From positions 1-64,000 of the forward strand of contig LOEZ01000017.1 in the NCBI GenBank assembly GCA_001516055.1: a stretch of 64,000 nucleotides of DNA, given 5' to 3'. The position numbers and the translations under genes were made by a program. Of this stretch, positions 1 through 8,778 are shown one piece after another; the stretch's first letter is position 1; each line of letters opens with the position of its first letter. Source of the DNA: Gracilibacter sp. BRH_c7a (GTDB lineage: Bacteria > Bacillota > Desulfitobacteriia > Desulfitobacteriales > Syntrophobotulaceae). Under the pieces are notes generated by a model. It had not been told where the DNA came from. It worked only from the letters and a program-made list of their open reading frames with translations, and searched no databases.

Positions 1-65
1 TACGGGATTCGAACCCGTGTTACCGCCGTGAAAGGGCGGTGTCTTAACCGCTTGACCAATGGGCC
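1..65 (-). tRNA. tRNA-Glu (TTC), 3' end cut by window edge
   Basis: Read on the minus strand from 65, the sequence gives a D arm (TTGGTCAAGCGGTTAAGAC), an anticodon stem CCGCC/GGCGG around a loop with anticodon TTC, and a T arm containing GGTTCGAATCC. TTC reads glutamate codons. The gene runs off the window before its last bases, so the acceptor 3' strand is not visible. A consensus promoter lies just upstream. Confidence 0.95.
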
Positions 66-87
66 AGAAAGAATGAGAACATTTGAT

Positions 88-116
88 AGTATAGCTAAAT
101 GAATAATGATTGTCAA
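88..116 (-). promoter_or_regulatory. Sigma-A promoter of tRNA-Glu
   Basis: On the minus strand TTGACA (111-116), a 17-base spacer and TATACT (88-93) precede the tRNA 5' end by about 22 bases. Position and near-consensus boxes make this a convincing housekeeping promoter. Confidence 0.75.
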
Positions 117-274
117 CCCGATTTTATGAAAAAACAATAAAATATTATACTAATAATACAATGTTTTTGTCTTGACTTTTTCACATTTCTTTGCTTGACA
201 GATTATTTCTTAAGTTTTCTTAGGTTCTTTTGGCAAATAAATACAAAACGAGCAAAAAAGAATTAGCGATTTTC

Positions 275-1951
275 TTATTTAACTTCTTGTTTGACTTGTT
301 GAAGGATTGGTAAAATCATTGGTCTACGTTTAGTTTTCTCATATAGATGCTTGCCTAATGTATCTCTGATGCTATTTTTTAATAGTGCCCATTCTGTAAT
401 ACCATTATTTAAACATTTTTCAGTTATTTCTCGTATTTTAACTTTGGCTTCATCAAGCATCGTTTCTGATTCTCTTACATATACAAAGCCTCTAGTTACA
501 ATATCTGGCCCTGCTACAATCTGATCTGAAGATTTACTTAAAGCTATAACAACAATCAATATTCCATCCTGAGATAATTGTTTTCTATCTCTTAACACTA
601 TATTTCCAACATCACCGACTCCAAGTCCATCCACCAGAATTCTACCCGAAGCAACCTTGCCAGCAATACATGCTCTATTTTTTGTAAATTCAATTACTGA
701 GCCATTATCCGAAACAAATATATTCTCCTTGGCTATTCCAAGTTGCTCAGCTAATTGGCCGTGTTTTATCAGCATTCTGTACTCACCATGTACAGGAAGG
801 AAATATTTCGGCTTAACCATATTAATCATAAGTTTAAGTTCTTCTTGGCTGGCATGACCGGAAACATGCACACCCGACGACGGCTCGTAAATAACATTAG
901 CCCCTAGTTTAAAAAGGTGATCTATGGTCCGAGCCACGGATTTTTCATTTCCCGGAATAGGACTAGCTGAGATAACAACCGTATCTCCAGGTTGAATTTC
1001 CATCTTCTTATGGTCATTCATAGCCATACGCGTTAATCCCGACATCGGTTCCCCTTGACTGCCGGTTGTGATTATGCAAGCTTGTTTTCCAGGTAGTTGT
1101 AAAGTTTCGTCTAGATCCACCAATGTTCCCTCAGGAATGTCTAAATACCCTAGTTCAGCTGCTATAGTTGCATAATTTAGCATGCTTCTACCAACAATAG
1201 CTACTTTTCTATCATTATTAAGAGCAGCTGTGATCACTTGTTGCACTCGATGAACATTGGAAGCAAAGCTGGCAAGTATGATTCTACCTTTGGCACTTCT
1301 GAAGACTTCATCAAGCATCTGGCCAACCCGTCTTTCAGACATAGTAAAACCAGGTCTTTCTACGTTCGTACTATCGGACATTAGACAGAGAACACCCTTA
1401 TCTCCGAGTTCAGCGAACTTATAGATATCTAGAATCTCATTGGTTACTGGAGTATGATCAAGTTTAAAGTCACCAGTATGCACGATTGTTCCCAAAGGAG
1501 TGTGAATAGCCAAACCTAACGAATCAGGAATACTATGACTGACTCTAATAAAATCTACTTTGAAGACTCCTAATTTGATACTATCTCCAGGTTTCACTGC
1601 ATTAGTTTGAGCATTGCGTATGTTATTTTCTTTAAGTTTCGCATTCACCAGACCTAAGGTGAGTTTAGAGCTATAGATAGGTGCTTCAATATCCCGCAAA
1701 AGGTAAGGGAGAGTGCCAATGTGATCTTCATGACCGTGAGTGACAAGAATTCCTAAAAGTATTTCTTTATTGTCTACTACATAAGAATAATCAGGAATTA
1801 CTATATCAATCCCTAACATATCGTCTTCAGGAAAAGCTAAGCCAGCATCAATCAAGAGCATTTGATTATCATACCGGATTACTGTCATATTTTTCCCTAT
1901 CTCTCCCAGTCCTCCTAAAGGGATAATCTGTAATTTATGTTCTTTGGGCAA
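275..1951 (-). CDS. rnj: Ribonuclease J
   Basis: Metallo-beta-lactamase/beta-CASP ribonuclease with 5'-3' exonuclease and endonuclease activity, acting in mRNA decay and rRNA maturation. The zinc motif HGHEDH is at residues 72-77, followed by a conserved SHSIPDS and HTGDFKLD. HVSGHAS lies in the beta-CASP part, and the C-terminal domain is present (558 aa, the usual length). The start is TTG behind an AGGAGG. The position downstream of dapA matches rnjB (ymfA) of B. subtilis, so by synteny it may be the J2 type. A single RNase J could also serve both roles, and the sequence alone does not decide. Confidence 0.95.
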   Translation of the reverse strand: MPKEHKLQIIPLGGLGEIGKNMTVIRYDNQMLLIDAGLAFPEDDMLGIDIVIPDYSYVVDNKEILLGILVTHGHEDHIGTLPYLLRDIEAPIYSSKLTLGLVNAKLKENNIRNAQTNAVKPGDSIKLGVFKVDFIRVSHSIPDSLGLAIHTPLGTIVHTGDFKLDHTPVTNEILDIYKFAELGDKGVLCLMSDSTNVERPGFTMSERRVGQMLDEVFRSAKGRIILASFASNVHRVQQVITAALNNDRKVAIVGRSMLNYATIAAELGYLDIPEGTLVDLDETLQLPGKQACIITTGSQGEPMSGLTRMAMNDHKKMEIQPGDTVVISASPIPGNEKSVARTIDHLFKLGANVIYEPSSGVHVSGHASQEELKLMINMVKPKYFLPVHGEYRMLIKHGQLAEQLGIAKENIFVSDNGSVIEFTKNRACIAGKVASGRILVDGLGVGDVGNIVLRDRKQLSQDGILIVVIALSKSSDQIVAGPDIVTRGFVYVRESETMLDEAKVKIREITEKCLNNGITEWALLKNSIRDTLGKHLYEKTKRRPMILPILQQVKQEVK

Positions 1952-2095
1952 ATGCAGTACGCCTCCTTTTCTTATTAAATATATATACTTACCTTTAAAA
2001 TAGACAAAAGAATATGAAGAAGTATCAAATCTGAGAAACGATCTATACCTCTAGAGTTCGCCTGATTAAGTTAGCCGTACAGTCATATTATTAAT

Positions 2096-2124
2096 ATTAT
2101 AGTCGCCAATGATTGTCTCTGCAA
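2096..2124 (-). promoter_or_regulatory. Possible promoter for rnj
   Basis: The 305-base gap between dapA and rnj contains the dapA terminator and, further on, a perfect -10 (TATAAT, 2096-2101). It lies 17 bases from a weak -35 (TTGCAG, 2119-2124). Transcription would start near 2089 and give a leader of about 138 bases. I see no riboswitch in it. Confidence 0.35.
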
Positions 2125-2174
2125 GTACAGTATTATCCTATTTTTCAATACTTGTGGTTATTCCAAAGATAAAG

Positions 2175-2202
2175 AAAAACTTCGGCAAATGCCGAAGTTT
2201 TT
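2175..2202 (-). terminator. Intrinsic terminator after dapA
   Basis: A perfect 12-bp stem (AAAAACTTCGGC with its complement) around a 4-base loop, flanked by A and T runs, lies 55 bases past the dapA stop. It can work in both directions; on the minus strand it ends the dap/dpa operon before rnj. Confidence 0.85.
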
Positions 2203-2256
2203 CACCACGCGGTAAGTTCTTCAAATCCTCGCCTCTATATAAGAGAATAAAATGTC

Positions 2257-3144
2257 TTAAATATCTTCTGGTAATTCCTGAATCTTCTTAAGTAGTTCTT
2301 GTAAAATAGTTTTCTCCTCAGAAGTGGGTCCGGTTATAGGAAGACGGTAATCCCCAGCATTAAGACCTATTTGGTTAACCAGGTATTTGACGGGTACAGG
2401 ATTTGTGGCAATAAACATTCCTCTGAAGATTGGGAATAAAAGTAGGTGCCACTTCAAGGCTTGCTCAAAATTTCCTGCCTTGAAAGCATCTACCATCTTT
2501 TTGATTTTGTTACCGACAATATGAGAGGCAACACTAACTATCCCGCCTGCGCCAAGAGATAACATAGGTAAGGTAAGTGAATCATCTCCAGCATAAATAA
2601 CGAAAGAAGAAGGAAGATTACTTCTTAGTTCACTAACTTGATCCATCGTACCTGCGGCTTCCTTAATACATACTATGTTGGGTACCTCTGCAAGCCTACA
2701 GACAGTTTGGGGAAGCATATTGGCTGACGTGCGACCCGGCACGTTATAAAGCATTACAGGAAGTTCTGTAGCCTCTGCTATCGTTCTAAAATGTTGGTAA
2801 AGTCCTTCTTGAGAAGGTTTATTGTAATAAGGTACTACTGCCATAATACCATCAAGATTCAATCCATCTATCTTGCGGGTAAGCAGCACGCTATCTTTGG
2901 TGGAATTCGTCCCGACACCTGCGATTACTTTACAGCTATCCCCTACAGCTTCTTTTACAGTACGACATAGAAGATATTTTTCTTCCATGGTTAATGTGGG
3001 GGTTTCACCTGTGGTCCCTGCAATAACTATACCATCCGAACCATTGGCCGCAAGGTATTGAGCTAGATTAGCTGCAGCTGAGTAATTAACCTCTTGGTTC
3101 TCATCAAAAGGAGTAACCATAGCGGTGAGAATACTTCCAAACAT
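2257..3144 (-). CDS. dapA: 4-hydroxy-tetrahydrodipicolinate synthase
   Basis: Condenses pyruvate with aspartate semialdehyde, the first step committed to lysine, diaminopimelate and, in spore formers, dipicolinate. The 295-aa TIM barrel has the pyruvate-binding GTTGETPTL near residue 45, the catalytic tyrosine in YNVPGRTS (about 133-140) and the Schiff-base lysine in CIKEAAGT (about 162). AGGAGG precedes the ATG. It is the last gene of the dpaA-dpaB-asd-aspartokinase-dapA run, 52 bases after the aspartokinase, and a strong terminator follows. Confidence 0.97.
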   Translation of the reverse strand: MFGSILTAMVTPFDENQEVNYSAAANLAQYLAANGSDGIVIAGTTGETPTLTMEEKYLLCRTVKEAVGDSCKVIAGVGTNSTKDSVLLTRKIDGLNLDGIMAVVPYYNKPSQEGLYQHFRTIAEATELPVMLYNVPGRTSANMLPQTVCRLAEVPNIVCIKEAAGTMDQVSELRSNLPSSFVIYAGDDSLTLPMLSLGAGGIVSVASHIVGNKIKKMVDAFKAGNFEQALKWHLLLFPIFRGMFIATNPVPVKYLVNQIGLNAGDYRLPITGPTSEEKTILQELLKKIQELPEDI

Positions 3145-3196
3145 TACATTTCCTCCTTAAATAATTATCTAAAACAGCTTGCTTCATTGAAGGAGG

Positions 3197-4423
3197 CTAA
3201 GTTCCAAGTTGGAATTTTTTATGCAGACTTTGAACTGCCGAAACCATGTGTTCCTTTCTTACTAAAACCCAGATAGTGGTGTGAGAGTCAGCTGACTGAA
3301 GAATTTCCACATCACTTTCAGCTAACGCTTCTACCAGATTGGCCATTACTCCTGGTAAATCGGCAATTCCACCTCCCACTAAAGCCACTTTGGCACAACT
3401 AGATAGAGTTTCCGGTTCAAAGCCCATATTCCTCAAAATATTTGCAGCTTTGTTGGCAATTTCATCTCTGACTGTATAGAGTACTGCTTCAGGTTGAACG
3501 CTGATAAAGTCGACACTAATATCAGCTAAAGCCATCCCTTTAAATATCTTTTTGACAGATTGGGTTTTCTGGTCTTCATTTTGTATATTTATTTTAATCT
3601 GTGTAACGTTAGGAGTATGAGCTATACCTGCTATAATTCGATCTCCTATCACATCAGAACCTTCTTCCATATCTGGCTGGATATTGGTTACTAAAGTTCC
3701 AGGAGCATCAGTAAATGTACCCTTTACTCTTAAAGGTATATTCTTTTGCATAGCTATCTCAACAGCTCGTGGATGGATTACTTTGGCTCCCTGATGGGCA
3801 AGGTGACAGATATCGTTATAAGTAACCACATCAAGTATTTTAGCATCTTCAACTATGCGTGGGTCAGCTGTCATTATACCTTCAACATCAGTATAGATAT
3901 CAATTGCTTCCGCATTTAAAGCCACTCCAATAGCAGCTGCACTTGTATCACTACCTCCCCGGCCAAGAGTGGTAATCTGACCATCCTCTGTCATACCCTG
4001 AAAACCGGTAACAATTACTACTTTTCCTTCTTCCAGCTGGGATAGTATCTTTTCGGGCTGTACCCTGATTATTCTGGCATCGCCAAAACAATCATTAGTT
4101 ACTATACCCGCCTGTCCTCCGGTGAAAAGCACAGCTTCCAGTCCGAGGCTCTGGAGAGTACTTACCATTACAGTGCCAGATATTACTTCACCACAACTCA
4201 TTAATAAATCCATCTCTCTCTTTGGGACCTCAGAATATATACTCGACACCATCTTTATAAACGTATCTGTTGCATAAGGGTCTCCAGCTCGTCCTATGGC
4301 TGACACCACCACTACCGGTGAATACCCTTGACTAACTGCCTCAGATATTTTAGCTGCAACCTTTGTTCTGGTCTCTGGATTAGCTACTGAAGTACCTCCA
4401 AATTTCTGTACAAGTATTCGCAA
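3197..4423 (-). CDS. dapG: Aspartokinase (DapG-like)
   Basis: Phosphorylates aspartate as the first step of the aspartate family. The N-terminal kinase domain has KFGGTSV at residues 7-13 and a conserved GRGGSDTSA. Two C-terminal ACT domains from about residue 265 are for allosteric control. At 408 aa it has the single-polypeptide length. Its place between asd and dapA matches the diaminopimelate-sensitive DapG of B. subtilis, hence the symbol; the actual effector is not shown by the sequence. TTG start behind AGGAGGAG. No lysine riboswitch is visible upstream. Confidence 0.93.
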   Translation of the reverse strand: MRILVQKFGGTSVANPETRTKVAAKISEAVSQGYSPVVVVSAIGRAGDPYATDTFIKMVSSIYSEVPKREMDLLMSCGEVISGTVMVSTLQSLGLEAVLFTGGQAGIVTNDCFGDARIIRVQPEKILSQLEEGKVVIVTGFQGMTEDGQITTLGRGGSDTSAAAIGVALNAEAIDIYTDVEGIMTADPRIVEDAKILDVVTYNDICHLAHQGAKVIHPRAVEIAMQKNIPLRVKGTFTDAPGTLVTNIQPDMEEGSDVIGDRIIAGIAHTPNVTQIKINIQNEDQKTQSVKKIFKGMALADISVDFISVQPEAVLYTVRDEIANKAANILRNMGFEPETLSSCAKVALVGGGIADLPGVMANLVEALAESDVEILQSADSHTTIWVLVRKEHMVSAVQSLHKKFQLGT

Positions 4424-4461
4424 ACCAAACTCTCCTCCTTATGTTCTTTCCCTCTTCAATA

Positions 4462-5454
4462 TTATAACAGCAACTCAGCAATTTGTACTGCATTAGTAGC
4501 CGCACCTTTTCGAATCTGATCACCGGCTATCCAAAGGTTAATACCGTTATCAATAGTTAAGTCTTCCCTTATTCTGCCCACATAAATCTCATCCCTATCC
4601 GAACTATCTAGAGGCATGGGGTATCTGTCCTTGATTGGATCATCTACTACTATAATGCCGGGAGCTTTGGCTAAAATGTCTTTAACTTGCTTGACAGAAA
4701 GTTTATCTTCAGTTTCTATGTTTAGTGATTCACAATGAGATCTAAGTACAGGAACTCTTACGCAGGTAGCAGTTATACCTATGTCTTGCCTTTTAAAGAT
4801 TTTCTGAGTTTCTTTTACCATCTTCCATTCTTCTTTGGTATAGTCACCGTCGCCAAATACATCAATTCTTGGGATAAGATTAAATGCAATCTGATAAGGG
4901 AATGTTTCCAGCCCGGATATTTCTTCTTTATTATGCCAAGCTCTCAGCTGATTCTCCAGCTCTGCTATACCCTCTTTCCCTGCACCGGAGACTGCTTGAT
5001 AGGTAGATACTACTACTCTTTTGATTCTAGTTATATTTTCTAAAGGTTTTAAGGCCACAACCATTATTATTGTTGAACAATTAGGATTAGCAATGATACC
5101 CTTATGAGATTTAACATCTTCTGGGTTTACCTCAGGAACAACTAAAGGCACATTAGGATCCAATCTATAAGCGCTACTATTGTCAACCACTACAGCACCA
5201 CTTTGAACTGCTGAAGGTGCATATTCTGTACTGGCGGAACCTCCTGCAAATAATGCTATATCTATTCCCTGGAAACTGTCATGCGTTGTCTCCTGCACTA
5301 CTAACTCTTTACCCTGCCAAGTAATAACCGAACCGCTCGATCTTTTCGAAGCAAGTAATCTTAATTCATCTACTGGAAATTTACGTTCTGTGAGAATCTT
5401 AAGGAATTCCTGGCCGACTGCACCTGTCGCCCCAACTATAGCAATGTTTGGCAT
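4462..5454 (-). CDS. asd: Aspartate-semialdehyde dehydrogenase
   Basis: Reduces aspartyl phosphate to aspartate semialdehyde with NADPH. The 330-aa protein starts with the nucleotide-binding GATGAVGQEF and has the active-site cysteine in NPNCST (about 127-132), followed by the substrate-binding region with SGAGKEG. It supplies the substrate of DapA two genes on and is 38 bases from the aspartokinase start. ATG behind AGGAGGAAG. Confidence 0.97.
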   Translation of the reverse strand: MPNIAIVGATGAVGQEFLKILTERKFPVDELRLLASKRSSGSVITWQGKELVVQETTHDSFQGIDIALFAGGSASTEYAPSAVQSGAVVVDNSSAYRLDPNVPLVVPEVNPEDVKSHKGIIANPNCSTIIMVVALKPLENITRIKRVVVSTYQAVSGAGKEGIAELENQLRAWHNKEEISGLETFPYQIAFNLIPRIDVFGDGDYTKEEWKMVKETQKIFKRQDIGITATCVRVPVLRSHCESLNIETEDKLSVKQVKDILAKAPGIIVVDDPIKDRYPMPLDSSDRDEIYVGRIREDLTIDNGINLWIAGDQIRKGAATNAVQIAELLL

Positions 5455-5514
5455 TAAATACTTCCTCCTTCTATTTTAGAAAATGTTCGTTTATCACCTA
5501 AAAATAAGAGTAGA

Positions 5515-5548
5515 GAATTTGGTGTTCAGTCTATTTAACACCAAATTC
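5515..5548. repeat. 12-bp perfect inverted repeat between dpaB and asd
   Basis: GAATTTGGTGTT (5515-5526) and its exact complement (5537-5548) flank a 10-base loop. It lies just past the dpaB stop on the transcribed strand. The T-rich tail is interrupted, so it may be a weak terminator, an mRNA-stabilising hairpin separating spore-specific from vegetative transcripts, or a protein site. Confidence 0.6.
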
Positions 5549-5630
5549 ACCATAAAACCTATTTTAACTTACATAATTAACTCATTAAGAAATTATATGT
5601 CAACTAAACAATCTTTTATTCATTGTTTCC

Positions 5631-6227
5631 TTAACTATCAGAATGGAATTGTACTAATATGGGTTGAAGCTGCTTTCCTTGCAGTGCCCAAGAAATAGTA
5701 TCTGGAATCTTATTCATATGAGCTACCAGAGAATTGGCTTTATTGAGAGGACTATCCTGACCAAATGGTACCAAATAGATGTTCTTGGTAGATAATAATA
5801 TACCTATATTCTTTGCATTCGTACCTAATCCATCGTTGGTAGCTACAGCTATAACAACACATCCAAGGTTACGCAGATGAGCTTTAGCCGCCATTAAAAC
5901 GGGAGTGTCACTTATACCATTAGCCATTTTTGCTAATGTATTACCTGTGCATGGGGCCACTACCACGCAATCGAAAAGTTTAGAGGGACCAATGGGCTCT
6001 ACTTCAGGGATAGTTTTAAGTGGATCCTTTCCTGTTATCTCTTTTAGAACTGTTTTCCAATGACTTGCCTCTCCAAATCTCGTATTCATTTGGTCAACGG
6101 AATAAGAGATGATAGGAGTAATCTCGGCTCCTTCTTGTTTGAGTTCTTCAATTATTTTTACTACTTCAGCCAAAGTACAGTGGGAACCAGTTAGGGCAAA
6201 ACCTATTTTTAAACCTTCAAACCTCAC
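5631..6227 (-). CDS. dpaB: Dipicolinate synthase subunit B
   Basis: Flavoprotein-like subunit (SpoVFB) that acts with DpaA to convert the DapA product to dipicolinic acid in the mother cell for spore heat resistance. The 198-aa protein has the flavoprotein fold start (GLKIGFALTGSHCTL) and the conserved VVAPCTGNTLAKMANGI. The GTG start overlaps the dpaA stop by four bases (GTGA), which implies translational coupling. A perfect inverted repeat follows the gene. Confidence 0.95.
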   Translation of the reverse strand: MRFEGLKIGFALTGSHCTLAEVVKIIEELKQEGAEITPIISYSVDQMNTRFGEASHWKTVLKEITGKDPLKTIPEVEPIGPSKLFDCVVVAPCTGNTLAKMANGISDTPVLMAAKAHLRNLGCVVIAVATNDGLGTNAKNIGILLSTKNIYLVPFGQDSPLNKANSLVAHMNKIPDTISWALQGKQLQPILVQFHSDS

Positions 6228-7138
6228 TTGACCGCACCTCCCTTCCGTTCAGGGGATACGCATTCAAGAATAATAGGAGGATAGATTTTGGCAAGTATCT
6301 TACCCGCTGTTTTAGGAGCTACGATTCCTGGTAACCCTGGGGCAAGTTGGGCTTTAATCCCAAGCATCTGAGCATATTCGAAATCTGTTCCACCAGGAAT
6401 AGAGGCTAAATCGATAATAACTGCTTCTCGAGACATTTTATCTAACAGATTTCTATTTAGAACAAGTGCAGGTGCTGTGTTAAATATTATTTCCGCTTGG
6501 CTGATTACACTTTCAAGCTCAGTAAAACTAACTGCTTTAACTCCCATTTCCACTGCTCTAGCCAAGTCGGCATGTTTCCGAGCGACTACAGTTACTTTAG
6601 CTCCCATTCCTTTAAGCATATTGACCAAGGTTATTCCGAATCTGCCAAGTCCTATAACAAAACTTTCACTACTATGGATGGTAATATTCGTTGCTTCCAT
6701 AGCCATTTGGATAGAGCCCTCAGCGGAAGGTATGGAATTAAGAATTGCTACATCATCCCTATTAGCAATCTCTACTAACCTGATATCCATCTTTTGAGCT
6801 GCTGCCTTCAAGGCAGGACGAGCCCAACCAATAAAAAGTGGAACACACAAAGGTATGGATTCTAGAACATCACTGTTTAAAAAAATTGGTGAATTTGAAT
6901 ATTTTGCTTTAACTAGTCCCCGCTCATCTGTGCCAAACATCGGAAAAAGCAAAGCATCAGCTTTCTCCATTACTTCTTCGAATGAACTAGCATGTTCAAT
7001 ACTATGTCCTAGCGGAGATTTTTCTAGTCCAAGCCCAATAATGTAGGCTCCTTGTCTTTGTAGTTCGGGGATGAGGAAAATTTCTCGGTCATCACCACCG
7101 ATCACTGCAAGACGTACTCCTTCAAGTACCGCTCCCAT
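6224..7138 (-). CDS. dpaA: Dipicolinate synthase subunit A
   Basis: NAD(P)-dependent subunit (SpoVFA) of dipicolinate synthase. The 304-aa protein has a central Rossmann motif (VIGLGRFGITLVNMLKGMG, about 161-180) and a conserved C-terminal LAPGLPGIVAPKTAG. It is coupled to dpaB by a 4-base overlap. Its ATG follows AAGGAGG, and a sigma-K-like promoter lies 46-70 bases upstream, as expected for a late mother-cell gene. The gene shows the organism is spore forming. Confidence 0.96.
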   Translation of the reverse strand: MGAVLEGVRLAVIGGDDREIFLIPELQRQGAYIIGLGLEKSPLGHSIEHASSFEEVMEKADALLFPMFGTDERGLVKAKYSNSPIFLNSDVLESIPLCVPLFIGWARPALKAAAQKMDIRLVEIANRDDVAILNSIPSAEGSIQMAMEATNITIHSSESFVIGLGRFGITLVNMLKGMGAKVTVVARKHADLARAVEMGVKAVSFTELESVISQAEIIFNTAPALVLNRNLLDKMSREAVIIDLASIPGGTDFEYAQMLGIKAQLAPGLPGIVAPKTAGKILAKIYPPIILECVSPERKGGAVK

Positions 7139-7183
7139 GTTTATGCCTCCTTATGTAGGATAGTGTCTGGTTTAGCTACTATC

Positions 7184-7211
7184 CATTATATGAGTAGGCA
7201 TAGGATGCGGT
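7184..7211 (-). promoter_or_regulatory. Candidate sigma-K promoter for dpaA
   Basis: On the minus strand AC (7210-7211), a 17-base spacer and CATATAATG (7184-7192) fit the sigma-K pattern AC...CATAnnnTA with one mismatch. A 7-bp inverted repeat (GGATAGT/ACTATCC) follows. The function of dpaA supports the call; base matching alone is weak because TATAAT also fits sigma-A. Confidence 0.4.
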
Positions 7212-7226
7212 GCAAAAGATAATTTC

Positions 7227-8030
7227 TTAATCTAGGAAATTCTCAAGTCCAACAACTAGTCCTGTCATCTTGTAAGCTTTACGTATAGCAAGGATAACTC
7301 CCGGCATATAGGTCTCTCGGGTGTAGGCATCATGTCTTATGGTGAGGGTTTGTCCATAACCACCAAAGATTACCTCTTGATGAGCTATCATCCCTGGTAG
7401 GCGCACAGAGTGGACACGTAACCCATTAATATCTCCACCACGTGTTCCCGGTATTTTTTCAAACTCATTGGGGTGTCCCTGGATCATAGGCTTGCGTACT
7501 TTAGATATCATATCGGCAGTTACTAATGCAGTTCCTGATGGAGCATCAAGTTTTTGATCATGATGGTATTCTATGATGTCAACATGCTTAAAATACTTAG
7601 CCGTTTCTTGCGCAAACTTCATCATAAGAATAGCTCCTAGAGCAAAATTGGGTGCGATGAATACACCAACCTCATGTTCTTTAGACATTTCGTCAAGTTC
7701 GGCTATCTCCTGCTCATCAAGTCCTGTAGCACCGATAACTGGAACAACTCCAGCTCTTATAGCTGTTTTTGCATTGGCAAAAACAGACTGGGGATTCGTG
7801 AAGTCAACAAGTATATCTACCTTTAACTTCTTAAGTTTTTTTACATCGAGTGTTCCAATAATCTCTAATCCCAAAGGCTCTGTCCCCAAGATTAAGCTTA
7901 CGTCGGTTCCTTGATTCTGCATGTCTGAGACACCGACTATCTCCATATCATCATGGTTTAAAATAGTTCTTACTGTTTCTGAACCCATCTTGCCACAGGC
8001 TCCGGCTACAAATACTCGAATCTTATACAA
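7227..8030 (-). CDS. dapB: 4-hydroxy-tetrahydrodipicolinate reductase
   Basis: Reduces the DapA product toward lysine and diaminopimelate, competing with DpaAB for it. The 267-aa protein starts with the NAD(P)-binding VAGACGKMG and has the conserved EYHHDQKLDAPSGTA (about residues 153-167). TTG start behind GGAGGGG. In B. subtilis dapB lies elsewhere; here it sits directly upstream of dpaA, so both branches from one intermediate are adjacent. Confidence 0.96.
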   Translation of the reverse strand: MYKIRVFVAGACGKMGSETVRTILNHDDMEIVGVSDMQNQGTDVSLILGTEPLGLEIIGTLDVKKLKKLKVDILVDFTNPQSVFANAKTAIRAGVVPVIGATGLDEQEIAELDEMSKEHEVGVFIAPNFALGAILMMKFAQETAKYFKHVDIIEYHHDQKLDAPSGTALVTADMISKVRKPMIQGHPNEFEKIPGTRGGDINGLRVHSVRLPGMIAHQEVIFGGYGQTLTIRHDAYTRETYMPGVILAIRKAYKMTGLVVGLENFLD

Positions 8031-8057
8031 GTTAACCCCTCCTGAATCCTATACGGC

Positions 8058-8085
8058 AAAACCCCGTGCTCAATAGTTCGGGGTT
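8058..8085 (-). terminator. Likely terminator between ymxH and dapB
   Basis: On the minus strand AACCCCG and CGGGGTT form a 7-bp stem with a 12-base loop, followed by a short TTTTG. It lies about 55 bases past the ymxH stop. The short T run makes it a modest terminator. Confidence 0.5.
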
Positions 8086-8139
8086 ATAGCTTCTAATTAT
8101 TTTATTATATCCAGGAAGAGCTGTCAAAGGGTATGCCTT

Positions 8140-8403
8140 TTAAACGAATTGTGCATAGTCGATATCTACAATAATCACCTCGGTACCAATTTTCCTTATT
8201 GCTTCCCACGGTATCATAATAAAATCGCTATCTCTATCGTTATTCCTACTAAAAAACCAACTATGTCCAGATCTCGAAGATATGATAAGAGCTTCTACTT
8301 TGCCATTAATATTGATTTTTATATCACTTTCCCCAACCAAGCCAAGCTTAGCGCCATCATGAAGGTTGACTATCTCTTTACCAGCAATTTCACTTAGGAG
8401 CAT
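8140..8403 (-). CDS. ymxH: YmxH/YlmC-family sporulation protein
   Basis: An 87-aa PRC-barrel-like protein with the family signature: N-terminal LLSEIAGKEIVNLHDGAKLG, a middle IIPWEAI-like segment (IMIPWEAIRKIG) and a C-terminal IIVDI. YlmC/YmxH proteins are widespread in spore formers and lie beside dpaA/mlpA. Their molecular role is not established. ATG behind GGAGG; 3 bases separate it from the membrane protein gene upstream. Confidence 0.85.
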   Translation of the reverse strand: MLLSEIAGKEIVNLHDGAKLGLVGESDIKININGKVEALIISSRSGHSWFFSRNNDRDSDFIMIPWEAIRKIGTEVIIVDIDYAQFV

Positions 8404-8406
8404 ATC

Positions 8407-8718
8407 TTAACCTCCCTTTTGCGTGATACTTAACCATATTTTATATCCATAAGGTTGAAGTATCGCAATAAATATAGATAAAACTGCTAAGGGTTTAAAA
8501 TAGTATAGGGGTGGATTCCAAAACTCTTCTGGTATACCAAGGAAAGTTAAGAGTAATTCAAGAGAGATATATATTCCCCCGGCTGTCCCTACAAGTTGAG
8601 TTATGGCTTTGGATAACTGAGTCTTACTATGGGGTGACCTGTACCTCATCATCTTTATTCTTGTTCTTAAGGAAACTACAATGCCTGAAATCAGAAAAAT
8701 TGTAATTAGGGTTTTCAT
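8407..8718 (-). CDS. Small membrane protein, function unknown
   Basis: I do not recognise this 103-aa protein. It has three probable membrane helices (about residues 3-18, 42-62 and 73-92) separated by a basic stretch (RTRIKMMRYR) that should face the cytoplasm. ATG behind GGGGG. It lies 3 bases before ymxH and 60 after dut, so it is probably co-transcribed with both. A role linked to envelope or sporulation is only a guess from the neighbours. Confidence 0.7.
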   Translation of the reverse strand: MKTLITIFLISGIVVSLRTRIKMMRYRSPHSKTQLSKAITQLVGTAGGIYISLELLLTFLGIPEEFWNPPLYYFKPLAVLSIFIAILQPYGYKIWLSITQKGG

Positions 8719-8778
8719 TGAGATACCCCCTCAGGGATATTTATGAAAATAAGGAAAGTTCTATACCTATTTTTCTTT

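Noticed and set aside
2203-2256. Riboswitch in the dapA/rnj gap
   Set aside because: Only the dapA terminator and a weak promoter are visible; there is no lysine-riboswitch-sized structure.
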